From NCBI RefSeq assembly GCF_900188235.1, contig NZ_FZNT01000002.1:186001-250000 (forward strand): a stretch of DNA of 64,000 bases, read 5' to 3'. How positions within the stretch are numbered: position 1 is the stretch's first letter; every line of letters starts with the position of its first letter. The stretch comes from Lutibacter agarilyticus (GTDB lineage Bacteria; Bacteroidota; Bacteroidia; Flavobacteriales; Flavobacteriaceae). The translations under genes were made by a program, and so were the position numbers. Of this stretch, positions 26,567-35,656 are shown in pieces. A model generated the notes under the pieces. It was not told the DNA's origin and ran no database searches. It saw only the letters and a list, made by a program, of their open reading frames with translations.

Positions 26567-29500
26567 TTACATAAATCCATCAGGAGGTAAGTCATCTACC
26601 AATTCCTCTAAAGAAGCTCCTGTTTTTTTCGGATGAATGCCTTCTTTATAAATTACTGCTTTGTTATTTTTACCTTCAATAATAACACTTAAAGGCTCTT
26701 TAAAACGAATATGTTTTACATAGGTATCTTCAAAAACAGCTTCTTGTGCATTTAAATAATCTAGGTCTAAAAAACCATCATTTATAAAAGGGTTAATGGT
26801 TAAATAACCTACTTTAAATGATGTTAAATTTTGAAAGAAATGTGTTCCCTGACTTGGATCAATTCTAAAATCGTTTAAACCAGCTTCCACAATTATTTTT
26901 GCTGAAGAAATTTGCGGCCAAATAACAGGGATTCCTAACCACGGATCGCTTGAACCCCATCTTCCTGGACCAACTAAAATATATTGACTTTCAGTAGCAC
27001 TAAACATTTTGTTTATTTTCTCTACTGAAGTTGCTATATCTCTTGTATTTGCAGCATTAAAAGTTGATGGTTTTACATATACAAAATCGTAAATATGCTC
27101 ATATTTTCCATTTCCTAAAGCCGATTCGGAATAAATAATTGCTTCACTTTGTTTAAAATTGCTTGGAATTTTACTCTGATTATCATTGCTTTCAACAATA
27201 GGCCTGATTTGTAAAAAACTAAACTCCTTTGGCTCTCCTTTAGGAACATCTAAATTTACCGCAAATTCCATTTCAATAGGATTTCTCATTTCACGCTGAC
27301 TTATACGCAATAAATCTTGTAAAATTTCAGGTAATGGAAAAGTGTTGTATTTTAACACATGGTCAAATGTAATTACACGTATTCCATCGTGCATTACACC
27401 TGGTTTAATTACATTGTTTTGTAAATCGTAGGTTGAAGCTACAAATTTTAGTGACCCATGTTTTTCAGCTTTACGAATGCTAATTTTCTTTTTATTAATG
27501 GCTTCAGAAGTTGACGTTTGATAACTCTCTGGATTCATATCTAATCCATAAAAATACTGCTGTGTATCGCGCTGTGTTGACCCTGGAGATGAAAGTTGCA
27601 ATACTTTTTTAGGATGATAGGGTGAAAAACGCAATACTTTTCCGCCACCAACAATAATCTCACCCAAACCAACAGCAATGTTCGCAATACCTTCATTAGG
27701 TTTTTCGTTTCCTATGGGGTAAAAATTGATTGAACGTGCAACCCCTGAAATATTAGGATAGTAAACATCACCGTATTGCTTACCAATTACTTCTTGTAAA
27801 ATTACCGCCATTTTACTTTCTTCAATGGTATGTGATGTTGCTTTTAAATAAATTTTACTTGCACTAAAAAAAGAAGATGCAATAACCGATTTAACGGCAT
27901 TACAAACCATCTTTAGCATTTCTTTCTCTTCAGTATTTGGTAACATATATGTTGCAAAAATACCTGCAAATGGCTGGTAATGTGAATCTTCTAAAACACT
28001 AGAAGATCTTACCGCTATAGGACATTTAGTGACTTTTAAAAAAGCTTCAATATCTTCAACAACCCAATTTGGTAACGGCTTAGAAATAAATTTCTTTAAA
28101 ATTTCTTCATCGTTGCTACACTTGTCAACAAAGCGAATTAATTCATGAGTTTCAACAAACTCATCAAAAACATCGGTGCTTAAAACAACCGTTCTAGGGA
28201 TTGAAATTTTAACATCTTTGTATTGTTGACGTAATTTGTGCTGTTTTAAAAAGGAATCAATAAATGCTAAACCTCTACCTTTTCCACCTAAAGACCCATC
28301 TCCAATTCTGGCAAATCCTAAATATTCATCGTATTTATTTTTGTTGAATTTTGAAATAATTCCTCGGGCTCTAAAACCTCTATATGCTTTTATAGCTTTA
28401 ATTAAATAGGTTCTTGCTTGTTCAGGATCATCAAAATCGTCATATTCAACTTTACTAAACAAATTAGCTAACGGAAATAAAACCCTTGATTTTAACCATT
28501 TTGAATACTCACTTCGTTTGGCATGATACGCTATACAATCGGTAGTTACAACGCTTAATGCCTTTTGAAAAGTAGTTAAATCTTTAGCTACCACAAGTAC
28601 TTTCATTTGAACTGGATCCCAAAATTCAAAATCTCCAAATGAAAAGTATTGATTGATGTAGTTTTTAATTTCTTCTTCTAATGTTTGCGTATGCTTGTAT
28701 AAAAATTTCCCTTTTAATTCAAGCGCATATTTTTCGTTATTGCTATCTGAAGACTGAATTAAAAATGGAAAATACCGCTTAAAACTTCTCACATATTTTA
28801 AAAAATGAAATCCTGCTTTTGCATCTCGTTTTCCTTCTCTAAAATAAGACACATCAGAAATTACACCTAAAAGATTGCTTTTGTATTGTTTAAATAAATG
28901 CAAACCTTCTTCATAATTGGTAGCCAATAAAATTTTTGGGCGACCTCTCATTAACATCATTGTTCGGTGCGCATTTAACCCTTCCGACATAAAAGAACGG
29001 GTTTGGTTTAGTAGAATTTTATAAAAAATAGGCAAATATTTTGAATAGAACTTTAGTGAATCTTCCACCAATAAAATTGCTTTTACACCAATTTCATTGA
29101 TGTCTTTTTCGGCATTCATTCTATCTTCGGTTAATTTTATAATCGCTAAAATAATATCTGCGTTTCCATTCCAATGAAAAACATAATCAATATTCCCTGA
29201 GCTTTCACTACTTATTTTTTCTCTTAATTGGGTTGAATAATGACTAATGGCCGCAATTGGAACATTAGGAAAAGCTTCCTTAATTTCTTTTGAAGTTTCA
29301 ACAGTTTTAAAATCACCAATATCTAACCACGTAATTACCAAATCAATTTTATTGGCTTCCATCGCTTTAATGGCACTTTTGGCCGAATTTGCATGCTCAA
29401 AGCTTGGTGGGTAACGAAGGTTTAGCGCGGTGTATTCATTAAAAATACGTTCATCAATTCTACCGTCTTCCTCTAGCATATAGTAATCGTAGTTTGAGCA

Positions 29501-29611
29501 AACTATTAGAATTCTATAAATTCGTTTTTGCATTAATTGCTCAAATGCAACGTCTTCAAATTCATACGATTTTAAATCGGGTAGCGGATTTTTATTCATT
29601 ATTGAAGTCAT
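26567..29611 (-). CDS. PEP/pyruvate-binding (PPDK-N) protein with two receiver-like domains
   Basis: The 1014-residue protein has two CheY-like segments. The first (about 30-165) has ILIVCSNYDYYMLEEDGRID and VITWLDIGDF. The second (about 180-310) has AILLVEDSLKFYSK with a likely phospho-acceptor in GVISDVSYFREGKRDAKAG. From about 435 comes an ATP-grasp domain of the PEP synthase/pyruvate phosphate dikinase type: IGDGSLGGKGRGLAFIDSFL, CPIAVRSSSVLEDSHYQPFA, and QIRPI near 835. The swivelling phosphohistidine domain and the PEP-binding barrel of true PEP synthases are absent. It may be a signal-responsive phosphotransferase; the substrate is unknown. It is followed by the gdhA promoter and preceded by metG with a terminator between. 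Confidence 0.85.
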   Translation of the reverse strand: MTSIMNKNPLPDLKSYEFEDVAFEQLMQKRIYRILIVCSNYDYYMLEEDGRIDERIFNEYTALNLRYPPSFEHANSAKSAIKAMEANKIDLVITWLDIGDFKTVETSKEIKEAFPNVPIAAISHYSTQLREKISSESSGNIDYVFHWNGNADIILAIIKLTEDRMNAEKDINEIGVKAILLVEDSLKFYSKYLPIFYKILLNQTRSFMSEGLNAHRTMMLMRGRPKILLATNYEEGLHLFKQYKSNLLGVISDVSYFREGKRDAKAGFHFLKYVRSFKRYFPFLIQSSDSNNEKYALELKGKFLYKHTQTLEEEIKNYINQYFSFGDFEFWDPVQMKVLVVAKDLTTFQKALSVVTTDCIAYHAKRSEYSKWLKSRVLFPLANLFSKVEYDDFDDPEQARTYLIKAIKAYRGFRARGIISKFNKNKYDEYLGFARIGDGSLGGKGRGLAFIDSFLKQHKLRQQYKDVKISIPRTVVLSTDVFDEFVETHELIRFVDKCSNDEEILKKFISKPLPNWVVEDIEAFLKVTKCPIAVRSSSVLEDSHYQPFAGIFATYMLPNTEEKEMLKMVCNAVKSVIASSFFSASKIYLKATSHTIEESKMAVILQEVIGKQYGDVYYPNISGVARSINFYPIGNEKPNEGIANIAVGLGEIIVGGGKVLRFSPYHPKKVLQLSSPGSTQRDTQQYFYGLDMNPESYQTSTSEAINKKKISIRKAEKHGSLKFVASTYDLQNNVIKPGVMHDGIRVITFDHVLKYNTFPLPEILQDLLRISQREMRNPIEMEFAVNLDVPKGEPKEFSFLQIRPIVESNDNQSKIPSNFKQSEAIIYSESALGNGKYEHIYDFVYVKPSTFNAANTRDIATSVEKINKMFSATESQYILVGPGRWGSSDPWLGIPVIWPQISSAKIIVEAGLNDFRIDPSQGTHFFQNLTSFKVGYLTINPFINDGFLDLDYLNAQEAVFEDTYVKHIRFKEPLSVIIEGKNNKAVIYKEGIHPKKTGASLEELVDDLPPDGFM

Positions 29612-29670
29612 TTATTTCCTATGCAAGATATAATTTTTAATAAATTTAAGAAGATTAATTGTAGATATAA

Positions 29671-29702
29671 AAAAAAGGACCGCAAATTGCAGTCCTTTTT
29701 TA
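29671..29702 (-). terminator. Terminator after metG
   Basis: GGAC.GCA (29677-29684) pairs with TGC.GTCC (29688-29695) around one mismatch. A- and T-runs flank the stem. It lies 23 bases beyond the metG stop. Confidence 0.8.
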
Positions 29703-29724
29703 AGTATTTTGTAAATATGTTATT

Positions 29725-31785
29725 TTAACTCACTTGCTCTCCATTAGCTACTGAATCATTTGCTGGTTCAATAAATGCTAGTTTGCCATCAGGAGTATCC
29801 GTCATTAAAATCATTCCTTGACTTTCAACACCACGTAATTTTCTTGGAGCTAAATTTACCAAAACAGTGACTTTTTGTCCAATAATGTCTTCAGGCTTAA
29901 AACTCTCTGCAATCCCTGAAACAATAGTACGCACATCAATACCAACATCAACTTTTAGCTGTAATAATTTCTTAGTTTTTGGCACTTTTACAGCTTCTAA
30001 AATAGTTCCAACTCGCATATCCAACTTCGTAAAATCATCAAATTCAATGGTTTCTTTTTGTGGTTCTACTACTTTATTTTCAGCTTCGTTTGCTAATTTT
30101 GTTGCTTCTAACTTATCTAATTGCATTTGAATTTCAGCATCTTCAATTTTCGCAAACAACAATTCAGCTTTTCCTATTTTATGATTTGCTGCAATTAATT
30201 CAGTACTTTCTTTAATTGCTTCCCAAGAAATTTCTTCTGAAATATTTAAAATTCCTTTTAATTTATTTGCAGTAAAAGGTAAAAACGGTTCAGCAACAAC
30301 CGATAAGCCTGTTGCAATTTGCAATGCAACATACATAATGGTTTTTACGCGTTCAGAATCTGTTTTTATTTGTTTCCAAGGTTCTTCATCAGCCAAATAT
30401 TTATTACCTAATCGCGCTAAATTCATTAACTCTTGCGATGCTTCTCTAAAACGGTAACGCTCTATTGAGCTAGCAATTATTGAAGGAAATTTTTGTAACT
30501 TTTCTAAAGTTTCATTATCAATAGCACTAAACTCATTTGGTTCAGGAACAATTCCATCGTAATATTTATTGGTAAGTACTACAACACGGTTTATAAAGTT
30601 CCCAAAAATGGCAACCAATTCGTTATTATTTCTTGCCTGAAAATCTTTCCACGTAAAATCGTTGTCCTTCGTTTCAGGAGCATTTGCTGTTAGCGCATAA
30701 CGCAACACATCTTGCTTTCCTGGAAAATCTTCTAAATATTCATGCAACCAAACCGCCCAATTTTTAGAAGTCGAAATTTTATTTCCTTCTAAATTTAAAA
30801 ACTCGTTTGCTGGTACATTTTCAGGTAAAATATAACTTCCTTCAGCTTTTAACATCGCCGGGAAAATAATACAGTGAAATACAATATTGTCTTTACCAAT
30901 AAAATGAACCAATTTGGTGTCTTCATCTTTCCAATATGGTTCCCAATCTTTTCCTTCGCGTGCTGCCCATTCTTTGGTTGATGAAATATAGCCAATAGGC
31001 GCATCAAACCAAACGTACAATACTTTACCTTCTCCACCTTCAACAGGCACCGGAATTCCCCAATCTAAATCGCGTGTTACGGCTCTTGGTTTTAAACCGT
31101 CATCTAACCACGATTTTACTTGCCCTAGTACGTTTGTTTTCCAATCGTTTTTATGTCCGTTAACAATCCACTCGCGCAACCATTGCTCGTATTTATCTAA
31201 TGGCAAATACCAGTGTTTTGTTACTTTGGTTGTTGGTGTATTTCCTGTAATTGCAGATTTTGGGTTGATTAAATCTGTTGCATTATGACTAGTACCACAG
31301 TGCTCGCATTGATCTCCATAACTTTCTTCGTTCCCACATTTTGGGCACGTTCCAACCACAAAGCGATCTGCTAAAAATTGATTCGCTTCCTCATCATATA
31401 ATTGCTCAGTAGATTCTTCAATAAACTTCCCTTCATCATATAATTTCTTGAAAAATTCTGAAGCTGTATCGTGATGAATTTTCGCCGAAGTACGCGAATA
31501 ATTATCAAATGAAATTCCAAAATCACTAAACGATTGCTTAATAATTACGTGGTATTTATCTACAATATCTTGAGGAGTAACACCTTCCTTTTTTGCTTTT
31601 AAAGTAATTGGCACACCGTGCTCATCAGATCCACAAATGTACAATACATCGTTACCTGTGTTTCTTAAATAGCGTGCGTAAATATCGGCTGGGACATAAA
31701 CACCTGCTAAATGACCAATATGAACTGGTCCGTTAGTATAAGGTAATGCTGCCGTTATGGTATATCTTTTTGAATTGCTCATCAA
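29725..31785 (-). CDS. metG: Methionyl-tRNA synthetase
   Basis: The class I synthetase charges tRNA-Met. The 686 residues include the HIGH motif (22-25), a zinc knuckle [18 protein letters not shown] near 145-162, the KMSKS-equivalent KISTS near 333 (Met and second Lys replaced by Ile and Thr, normal for this enzyme class in Bacteroidota), the anticodon-binding helical domain, and a C-terminal EMAP/Trbp111-type tRNA-binding domain (about 580-686, [20 protein letters not shown]). Two adjacent Met codons start the frame; either may be used. It is divergent from the LD-carboxypeptidase. Confidence 0.97.
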   Translation of the reverse strand: MMSNSKRYTITAALPYTNGPVHIGHLAGVYVPADIYARYLRNTGNDVLYICGSDEHGVPITLKAKKEGVTPQDIVDKYHVIIKQSFSDFGISFDNYSRTSAKIHHDTASEFFKKLYDEGKFIEESTEQLYDEEANQFLADRFVVGTCPKCGNEESYGDQCEHCGTSHNATDLINPKSAITGNTPTTKVTKHWYLPLDKYEQWLREWIVNGHKNDWKTNVLGQVKSWLDDGLKPRAVTRDLDWGIPVPVEGGEGKVLYVWFDAPIGYISSTKEWAAREGKDWEPYWKDEDTKLVHFIGKDNIVFHCIIFPAMLKAEGSYILPENVPANEFLNLEGNKISTSKNWAVWLHEYLEDFPGKQDVLRYALTANAPETKDNDFTWKDFQARNNNELVAIFGNFINRVVVLTNKYYDGIVPEPNEFSAIDNETLEKLQKFPSIIASSIERYRFREASQELMNLARLGNKYLADEEPWKQIKTDSERVKTIMYVALQIATGLSVVAEPFLPFTANKLKGILNISEEISWEAIKESTELIAANHKIGKAELLFAKIEDAEIQMQLDKLEATKLANEAENKVVEPQKETIEFDDFTKLDMRVGTILEAVKVPKTKKLLQLKVDVGIDVRTIVSGIAESFKPEDIIGQKVTVLVNLAPRKLRGVESQGMILMTDTPDGKLAFIEPANDSVANGEQVS

Positions 31786-31802
31786 TATAAATTTTGAAAG
31801 TG

Positions 31803-31810
31803 CAAAAATA
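31803..31810 (-). promoter_or_regulatory. -7 box upstream of metG
   Basis: The minus strand reads TATTTTTG, 18 bases before the metG start. No standard -33 TTG is visible. Confidence 0.4.
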
Positions 31811-31883
31811 CGGATTGTTTGTTAGAAAAGTGAATAGTTGTTTCGGTTTTCGTAATTTGCAAGTTGATTTAGTTAATTTAAAG

Positions 31884-32777
31884 ATGATTCAACCCACATA
31901 TTTACAAAAAAACGATACTGTTGCCATTGTTTCAACAGCTAGAAAAATTTCTTTACCTGAAATTCAACCAGCAATTGAGTTGCTTAAAAGTTGGGGATTA
32001 AAAGTAGTTGTAGGAGAAACTATTGGTTTTGAAGAACATCAATTTGCAGGAACTGATGCGCAGCGCACCGCTGATTTTCAAAAAATGTTAGACAATCAAA
32101 AAATTAAAGCAATTTGGTGTGCTCGTGGCGGTTATGGAACGGTGCGAATTATTGATAAATTAGATTTTACTGAATTCAAAAAGAACCCAAAATGGATGAT
32201 TGGTTATTCAGATATTACCGTTTTGCACAATCACATTCACAATTTGGGTTTTCAAACATTGCACGCAACAATGCCTTTAGATGTTGAAAAAAACCAAAAA
32301 AAAGCATTAAATTCCTTGAAAAAAAGTTTGTTTGGAAAACCTATTTCGTATGAAATAAATGCTTCCGAAGAAAATAAAACAGGTAAAACCGAAGGTATTT
32401 TAGTCGGTGGAAATTTATCGATGTTGTATAGTTTATTAGGAAGTGAAACCAGTATAAAAACCGACGGAAAAATTTTATTTATTGAAGATTTAGATGAGTA
32501 TTTATACCATATAGATCGTATGCTTATGAACTTAAAAAGAAACGGGTATTTCAACCATTTAAAAGGTTTAGTTGTTGGTGGAATGACCGATATGCACGAC
32601 AATGCCATTCCGTTTGGAAAAAATGCAAAAAAAATTATTTTAGATATTGTTTCGGAGTTTAATTTCCCTATTGTTTTTGATTTTCCTGCAGGGCATTTGA
32701 AAGATAATAGGGCCTTAGTTTTTGGAAGAAAAGTTGAGTTAGAAGTTAGTGAGGAGAAAACCTCAATTAAATTTTAA
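31884..32777 (+). CDS. LD-carboxypeptidase (peptidase S66)
   Basis: The cytoplasmic serine peptidase cuts the terminal D-Ala from recycled murein tetrapeptides. The 297-residue call begins at the ATG for MIQPTYLQKNDTVAIVSTAR, the normal S66 start; the longer frame begins with a TTG in the metG promoter. The nucleophile is in GYSDIT near 107. Further family segments are ARGGYGTVRIIDKLDF, the glutamate-bearing LFIEDLDEYLYHIDRML, and GHLKDN with the catalytic His near 273. It is likely followed in transcription by yraN, although a repeat element lies between. Confidence 0.93.
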   Translation: MIQPTYLQKNDTVAIVSTARKISLPEIQPAIELLKSWGLKVVVGETIGFEEHQFAGTDAQRTADFQKMLDNQKIKAIWCARGGYGTVRIIDKLDFTEFKKNPKWMIGYSDITVLHNHIHNLGFQTLHATMPLDVEKNQKKALNSLKKSLFGKPISYEINASEENKTGKTEGILVGGNLSMLYSLLGSETSIKTDGKILFIEDLDEYLYHIDRMLMNLKRNGYFNHLKGLVVGGMTDMHDNAIPFGKNAKKIILDIVSEFNFPIVFDFPAGHLKDNRALVFGRKVELEVSEEKTSIKF

Positions 32778-32795
32778 TTTAAAGTGATTTAAATA

Positions 32796-32874
32796 TTGTT
32801 ATACTGAACTTGTTTCAAGATATCATTACAAATTAAGAAACATGATAAGATGCTGAAACAAGTTCAGCATGACG
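32796..32874. repeat. Intergenic palindromic repeat (CTGAACTTGTTTCA type)
   Basis: CTGAACTTGTTTCA (32804-32817) is the exact reverse complement of 32854-32867. Inner ATCAT (32822-32826) and ATGAT (32842-32846) add a second stem. The element ends CATGACG, mirroring the CGTCATTCTGAA start of the copy at 24938. Confidence 0.85.
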
Positions 32875-32891
32875 ATTATAAAAACAAAAAA

Positions 32892-33251
32892 ATGGCTACA
32901 CACAACGAATTAGGTGAAAAAGGTGAACAACTCGCTGTTGAATTTCTTCAAAAAGAAGGCTATACAATTTTAGAGCGAAATTGGCGATTTAAAAAGGCTG
33001 AAGTAGATATTATTGTCCAAAAAGAAGAAGTTTTAGCCGCAGTAGAAGTTAAAACCCGAACTTCAAATTATTTTGGAAATCCACAAGATTTTATAAACCA
33101 AAAAAAAATTCAATTATTGGTTGAAGCTATGAATGAATATGTAATTTCTAGAGATCTAGATGTTGAAGTACGTTTTGATATTGTAGCTATCATTCAAAAT
33201 AAAAACACCACCCAAATTGAACATTTGGAAGATGCCTTTTTACATTTTTAG
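32892..33251 (+). CDS. YraN/UPF0102 family endonuclease-like protein
   Basis: The 119-residue protein has the compact PD-(D/E)XK-like core of YraN: NELGEKGEQLAVEFLQKEGY (4-23), AEVDIIVQ, and AAVEVKTRTS, which supplies the acidic residue and lysine. The role in other bacteria is poorly defined; a Holliday-junction-resolvase-like fold is known. I started at the ATG for MATHNELG. The upstream in-frame ATG lies inside the palindromic repeat at 32796-32874. Its stop overlaps the stop of the convergent TlpA-like gene by 4 bases. Confidence 0.88.
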   Translation: MATHNELGEKGEQLAVEFLQKEGYTILERNWRFKKAEVDIIVQKEEVLAAVEVKTRTSNYFGNPQDFINQKKIQLLVEAMNEYVISRDLDVEVRFDIVAIIQNKNTTQIEHLEDAFLHF

Positions 33252-34597
33252 TTTCCAAAATATGCTTTTACATCAGTAATATAGTCGGGTTTCGCAATTA
33301 TATTTTTGTTAGCATCTAAAATAAAATAGGTAGGTGTACTTACAATTTCATAATCTTTTGCAATTGCGTTTTCCCATTTTCCTTCACCAAATACATTGGT
33401 CCAGTTTTTAAATTTTTCATTATAAACATCAAAACCTAATGTATCTTTTTCAAGCGCCACATCAATAACGTGTATGTTTGATTTATCTTTCAAATACTCA
33501 TATAAATCTGGCACTTCAACAACACAATGCGAACAGCTTGTACTCCAAAAAACCAACACATACGTTTTAGCCTTATCTATAGCATACAAACTTTTTGTAG
33601 TTCCTTTTTCTTCCCAAGTAAAATTTGGTGCTTTTTTTCCAATAGCTAATTTCACGCTTTTAAGAATATTTTCAATATCCTTTTCATTTTTAACCGATTC
33701 AGGAAGTTTATTGTAAAAATCAGCAATCAAAAAATCTACTATTTCAACATTCTCATCTTGAGCAAATGAATAAAGTAAGGTAGTGAGAGTAGCTGCTTTT
33801 AAGCTTTCATTTTCTGTTATTTTAGCCATTACCTCGTTAATTGCATTTTTATGCAACACGCTTTGTACAGCGCTATCATCAGACACATTTAAATACAATA
33901 CATAATTTAAAACCGACTCACTTATAATAGCTGAATGTTGCAAATAAGCATCTTCAAAATCTATATAATCAAAAAAATGACTTTTTAAACTATTTAGGTA
34001 TTCTTGTGGACTTTCAATCAAAGCATTGTTATAATATTTACGGCTTGCTTTTATATAATGCAATGCTAGTTTATTTGCTGCTTTTGTTTCAATTTCTTGT
34101 TGAATTTTTTGATAGGTTACCAATGTACTTTTATATAATTCTTCAGAATTCAAACGTTCATTAGCGTTGGTTAAGTTAAAATAAGAATATTGCAGCGAAT
34201 CTAACTGTTCCTGTAAAGCGTACGTTTTAGTTAAAAAATCTTCATACACTATATTTTCTTCGGAAGTTAAAAACTGTAAGGTTTCAATACTTTTATTTGG
34301 GTCGAATTTCAATTCAACATCTTCGTTGTTATAAATAAAATCAACAATGCTATTATTGTCCATTTTGTAACGCAATCTGTACATTCCTTCAGAAGCATTT
34401 TCAGGTATTTTAAATTCAAAAACACCATTATTTATGGGTACATTTTGAACATAATTTTGCTTTGAACCTTGTATTTTATACAAAGCTACCCAAGTAACAT
34501 CGGCATCAACAGGGCTCATAGTTCCCTTAATTGTATGTTGACTTTGACCTATAGTTGCAATAAAAAATAAAATGATGGTGAGTTTTTTTAGCATCAC
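33248..34597 (-). CDS. TlpA-like thioredoxin with N-terminal DUF4369-like domain
   Basis: The 449-residue exported protein has a signal peptide ending IGQSQ (about 20). A beta-sandwich domain of the DUF4369 type follows (about 21-115, IKGTMSPVDADVTWVALYKI, FEFKIPENASEGMYRLRYKM). A helical middle (about 120-310) leads to a C-terminal TlpA/AhpC-TSA thioredoxin domain (about 318-449) with redox pair STSCSHC and cis-proline region STPTYFILD. It acts in the periplasm as a thiol reductase or disulfide donor. It is convergent with yraN, overlapping by 4 bases. Confidence 0.87.
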   Translation of the reverse strand: MMLKKLTIILFFIATIGQSQHTIKGTMSPVDADVTWVALYKIQGSKQNYVQNVPINNGVFEFKIPENASEGMYRLRYKMDNNSIVDFIYNNEDVELKFDPNKSIETLQFLTSEENIVYEDFLTKTYALQEQLDSLQYSYFNLTNANERLNSEELYKSTLVTYQKIQQEIETKAANKLALHYIKASRKYYNNALIESPQEYLNSLKSHFFDYIDFEDAYLQHSAIISESVLNYVLYLNVSDDSAVQSVLHKNAINEVMAKITENESLKAATLTTLLYSFAQDENVEIVDFLIADFYNKLPESVKNEKDIENILKSVKLAIGKKAPNFTWEEKGTTKSLYAIDKAKTYVLVFWSTSCSHCVVEVPDLYEYLKDKSNIHVIDVALEKDTLGFDVYNEKFKNWTNVFGEGKWENAIAKDYEIVSTPTYFILDANKNIIAKPDYITDVKAYFGN

Positions 34598-34666
34598 GAT
34601 TTTTTTAATAATTAATATCCTTTTAAAAATATGTCTTTTTATGCTTTCGCTTTAAGAAAACAATCT

Positions 34667-35020
34667 TTAAATTAACTCCTGCTGTTTAAAATAAAGCACA
34701 ATAGATTCTTTCATTAAAACGGTTTGTTCTCCTGGTTTTAAAATAGGTAATTCTTCTACAACTTTATAATGCGGCCAACCTTCATCATCAAAAAAATCGA
34801 ATTCATAATAGCCAAAAGGCTCTAATAAACGGCAAATTGCAATGTGCATTAAATTTACTTTATCATCCTTTTTAAACTCAATAGCGCCTTTTCCTAATTC
34901 CTGCACACCTATTAAATAAATAATAGCATCTAAATTTAACTGCTCGCCTTCTCCAAATTTAGCAGCAAGTATGGCTACTATTTGTTCCCAATCTTCTTTT
35001 AATTGTTGATCTCTTGACAT
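34667..35020 (-). CDS. Conserved hypothetical cytoplasmic protein
   Basis: I do not recognise a functional family. The 117-residue product is acidic and soluble, with no signal or membrane segment. It has a helical start (DWEQIVAILAAKFGEGEQLN), IIYLIGVQELGKGAIEFKKD, and a motif-like FFDDEGWPHYKVVEELP with adjacent acidic and aromatic residues. It lies alone between the TlpA-like gene and the divergent cvpA. A promoter with both boxes is present 22 bases upstream, so it is very likely expressed. Confidence 0.75.
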   Translation of the reverse strand: MSRDQQLKEDWEQIVAILAAKFGEGEQLNLDAIIYLIGVQELGKGAIEFKKDDKVNLMHIAICRLLEPFGYYEFDFFDDEGWPHYKVVEELPILKPGEQTVLMKESIVLYFKQQELI

Positions 35021-35041
35021 TTGATTTTTTTAGTTAGGCAA

Positions 35042-35075
35042 CAAATATACAAATCCATTCATGTATATTTACAAA
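35042..35075 (-). promoter_or_regulatory. Promoter upstream of 34667-35020
   Basis: Minus strand: TTTG, 22 bases, TATATTTG, ending 22 bases before the start codon. It overlaps the 5' region of cvpA. Confidence 0.6.
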
Positions 35076-35084
35076 AACAATTAT

Positions 35085-35603
35085 ATGAATACGTTTGATA
35101 TTATTTTAGCAGCACTCTTAATATTTGGATTTGTTAGAGGATTATTAAAAGGCTTATTTGTTGAAGTTGCTTCGCTTGTAGCTTTAGTTGCCGGAATTTA
35201 CGGCGCTATTCACTTCTCCTTTTTTGTTGGAGACTATTTAAAAGACTACGTTTCTTGGGAAGAACGCTATATTACCATAGTTTCGTTTGCCATTACATTT
35301 GCTATTATTGTTTTAGTAATTGCATTATTAGGTAAAGCACTTACAAAAATAGCCGATTTTGCAGCGTTAGGACTGTTAAATAAAATTTTGGGAGGCGTAT
35401 TTGGTGCACTTAAAATTGGACTTATTTTAAGTATTGTGCTTATTGTTTTTACAAAATTAAACGATACTATTCCGTTTATTTCTGATGAACAAAAAGACGA
35501 TTCCATTTTATATGAACCCGTGAAAGATTTAGCACCTACCTTGTTTCCTGGCTTTTTAAAAGTTGTAGAAGATGAAGCTAAAGATATAGATGTTTCGGTT
35601 TAA
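35085..35603 (+). CDS. cvpA: CvpA family membrane protein
   Basis: The 172-residue inner-membrane protein has four helices. It starts with MNTFDIILAALLIFGFVRGL, continues with GLFVEVASLVALVAGIYGAI, and has helices near 61-83 and 95-124. This is the colicin V production-associated CvpA family; its role is unclear but tied to envelope integrity. The ATG at 35085 was chosen because the family begins at MNxFD; an ATG 24 bases upstream would add a polar leader. The next gene on the strand (a TlpA lipoprotein) begins 54 bases after its stop, so co-transcription is likely. Confidence 0.9.
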   Translation: MNTFDIILAALLIFGFVRGLLKGLFVEVASLVALVAGIYGAIHFSFFVGDYLKDYVSWEERYITIVSFAITFAIIVLVIALLGKALTKIADFAALGLLNKILGGVFGALKIGLILSIVLIVFTKLNDTIPFISDEQKDDSILYEPVKDLAPTLFPGFLKVVEDEAKDIDVSV

Positions 35604-35656
35604 AGTTTGTTAGTTTTTGTTTTTTCAACGTCTAAAAGTTTATAAAAAATTAACCA

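Noticed and set aside
32850..32891. Longer yraN start
   Set aside because: The extra residues are encoded by the right arm of a palindromic repeat and are not part of the YraN fold.
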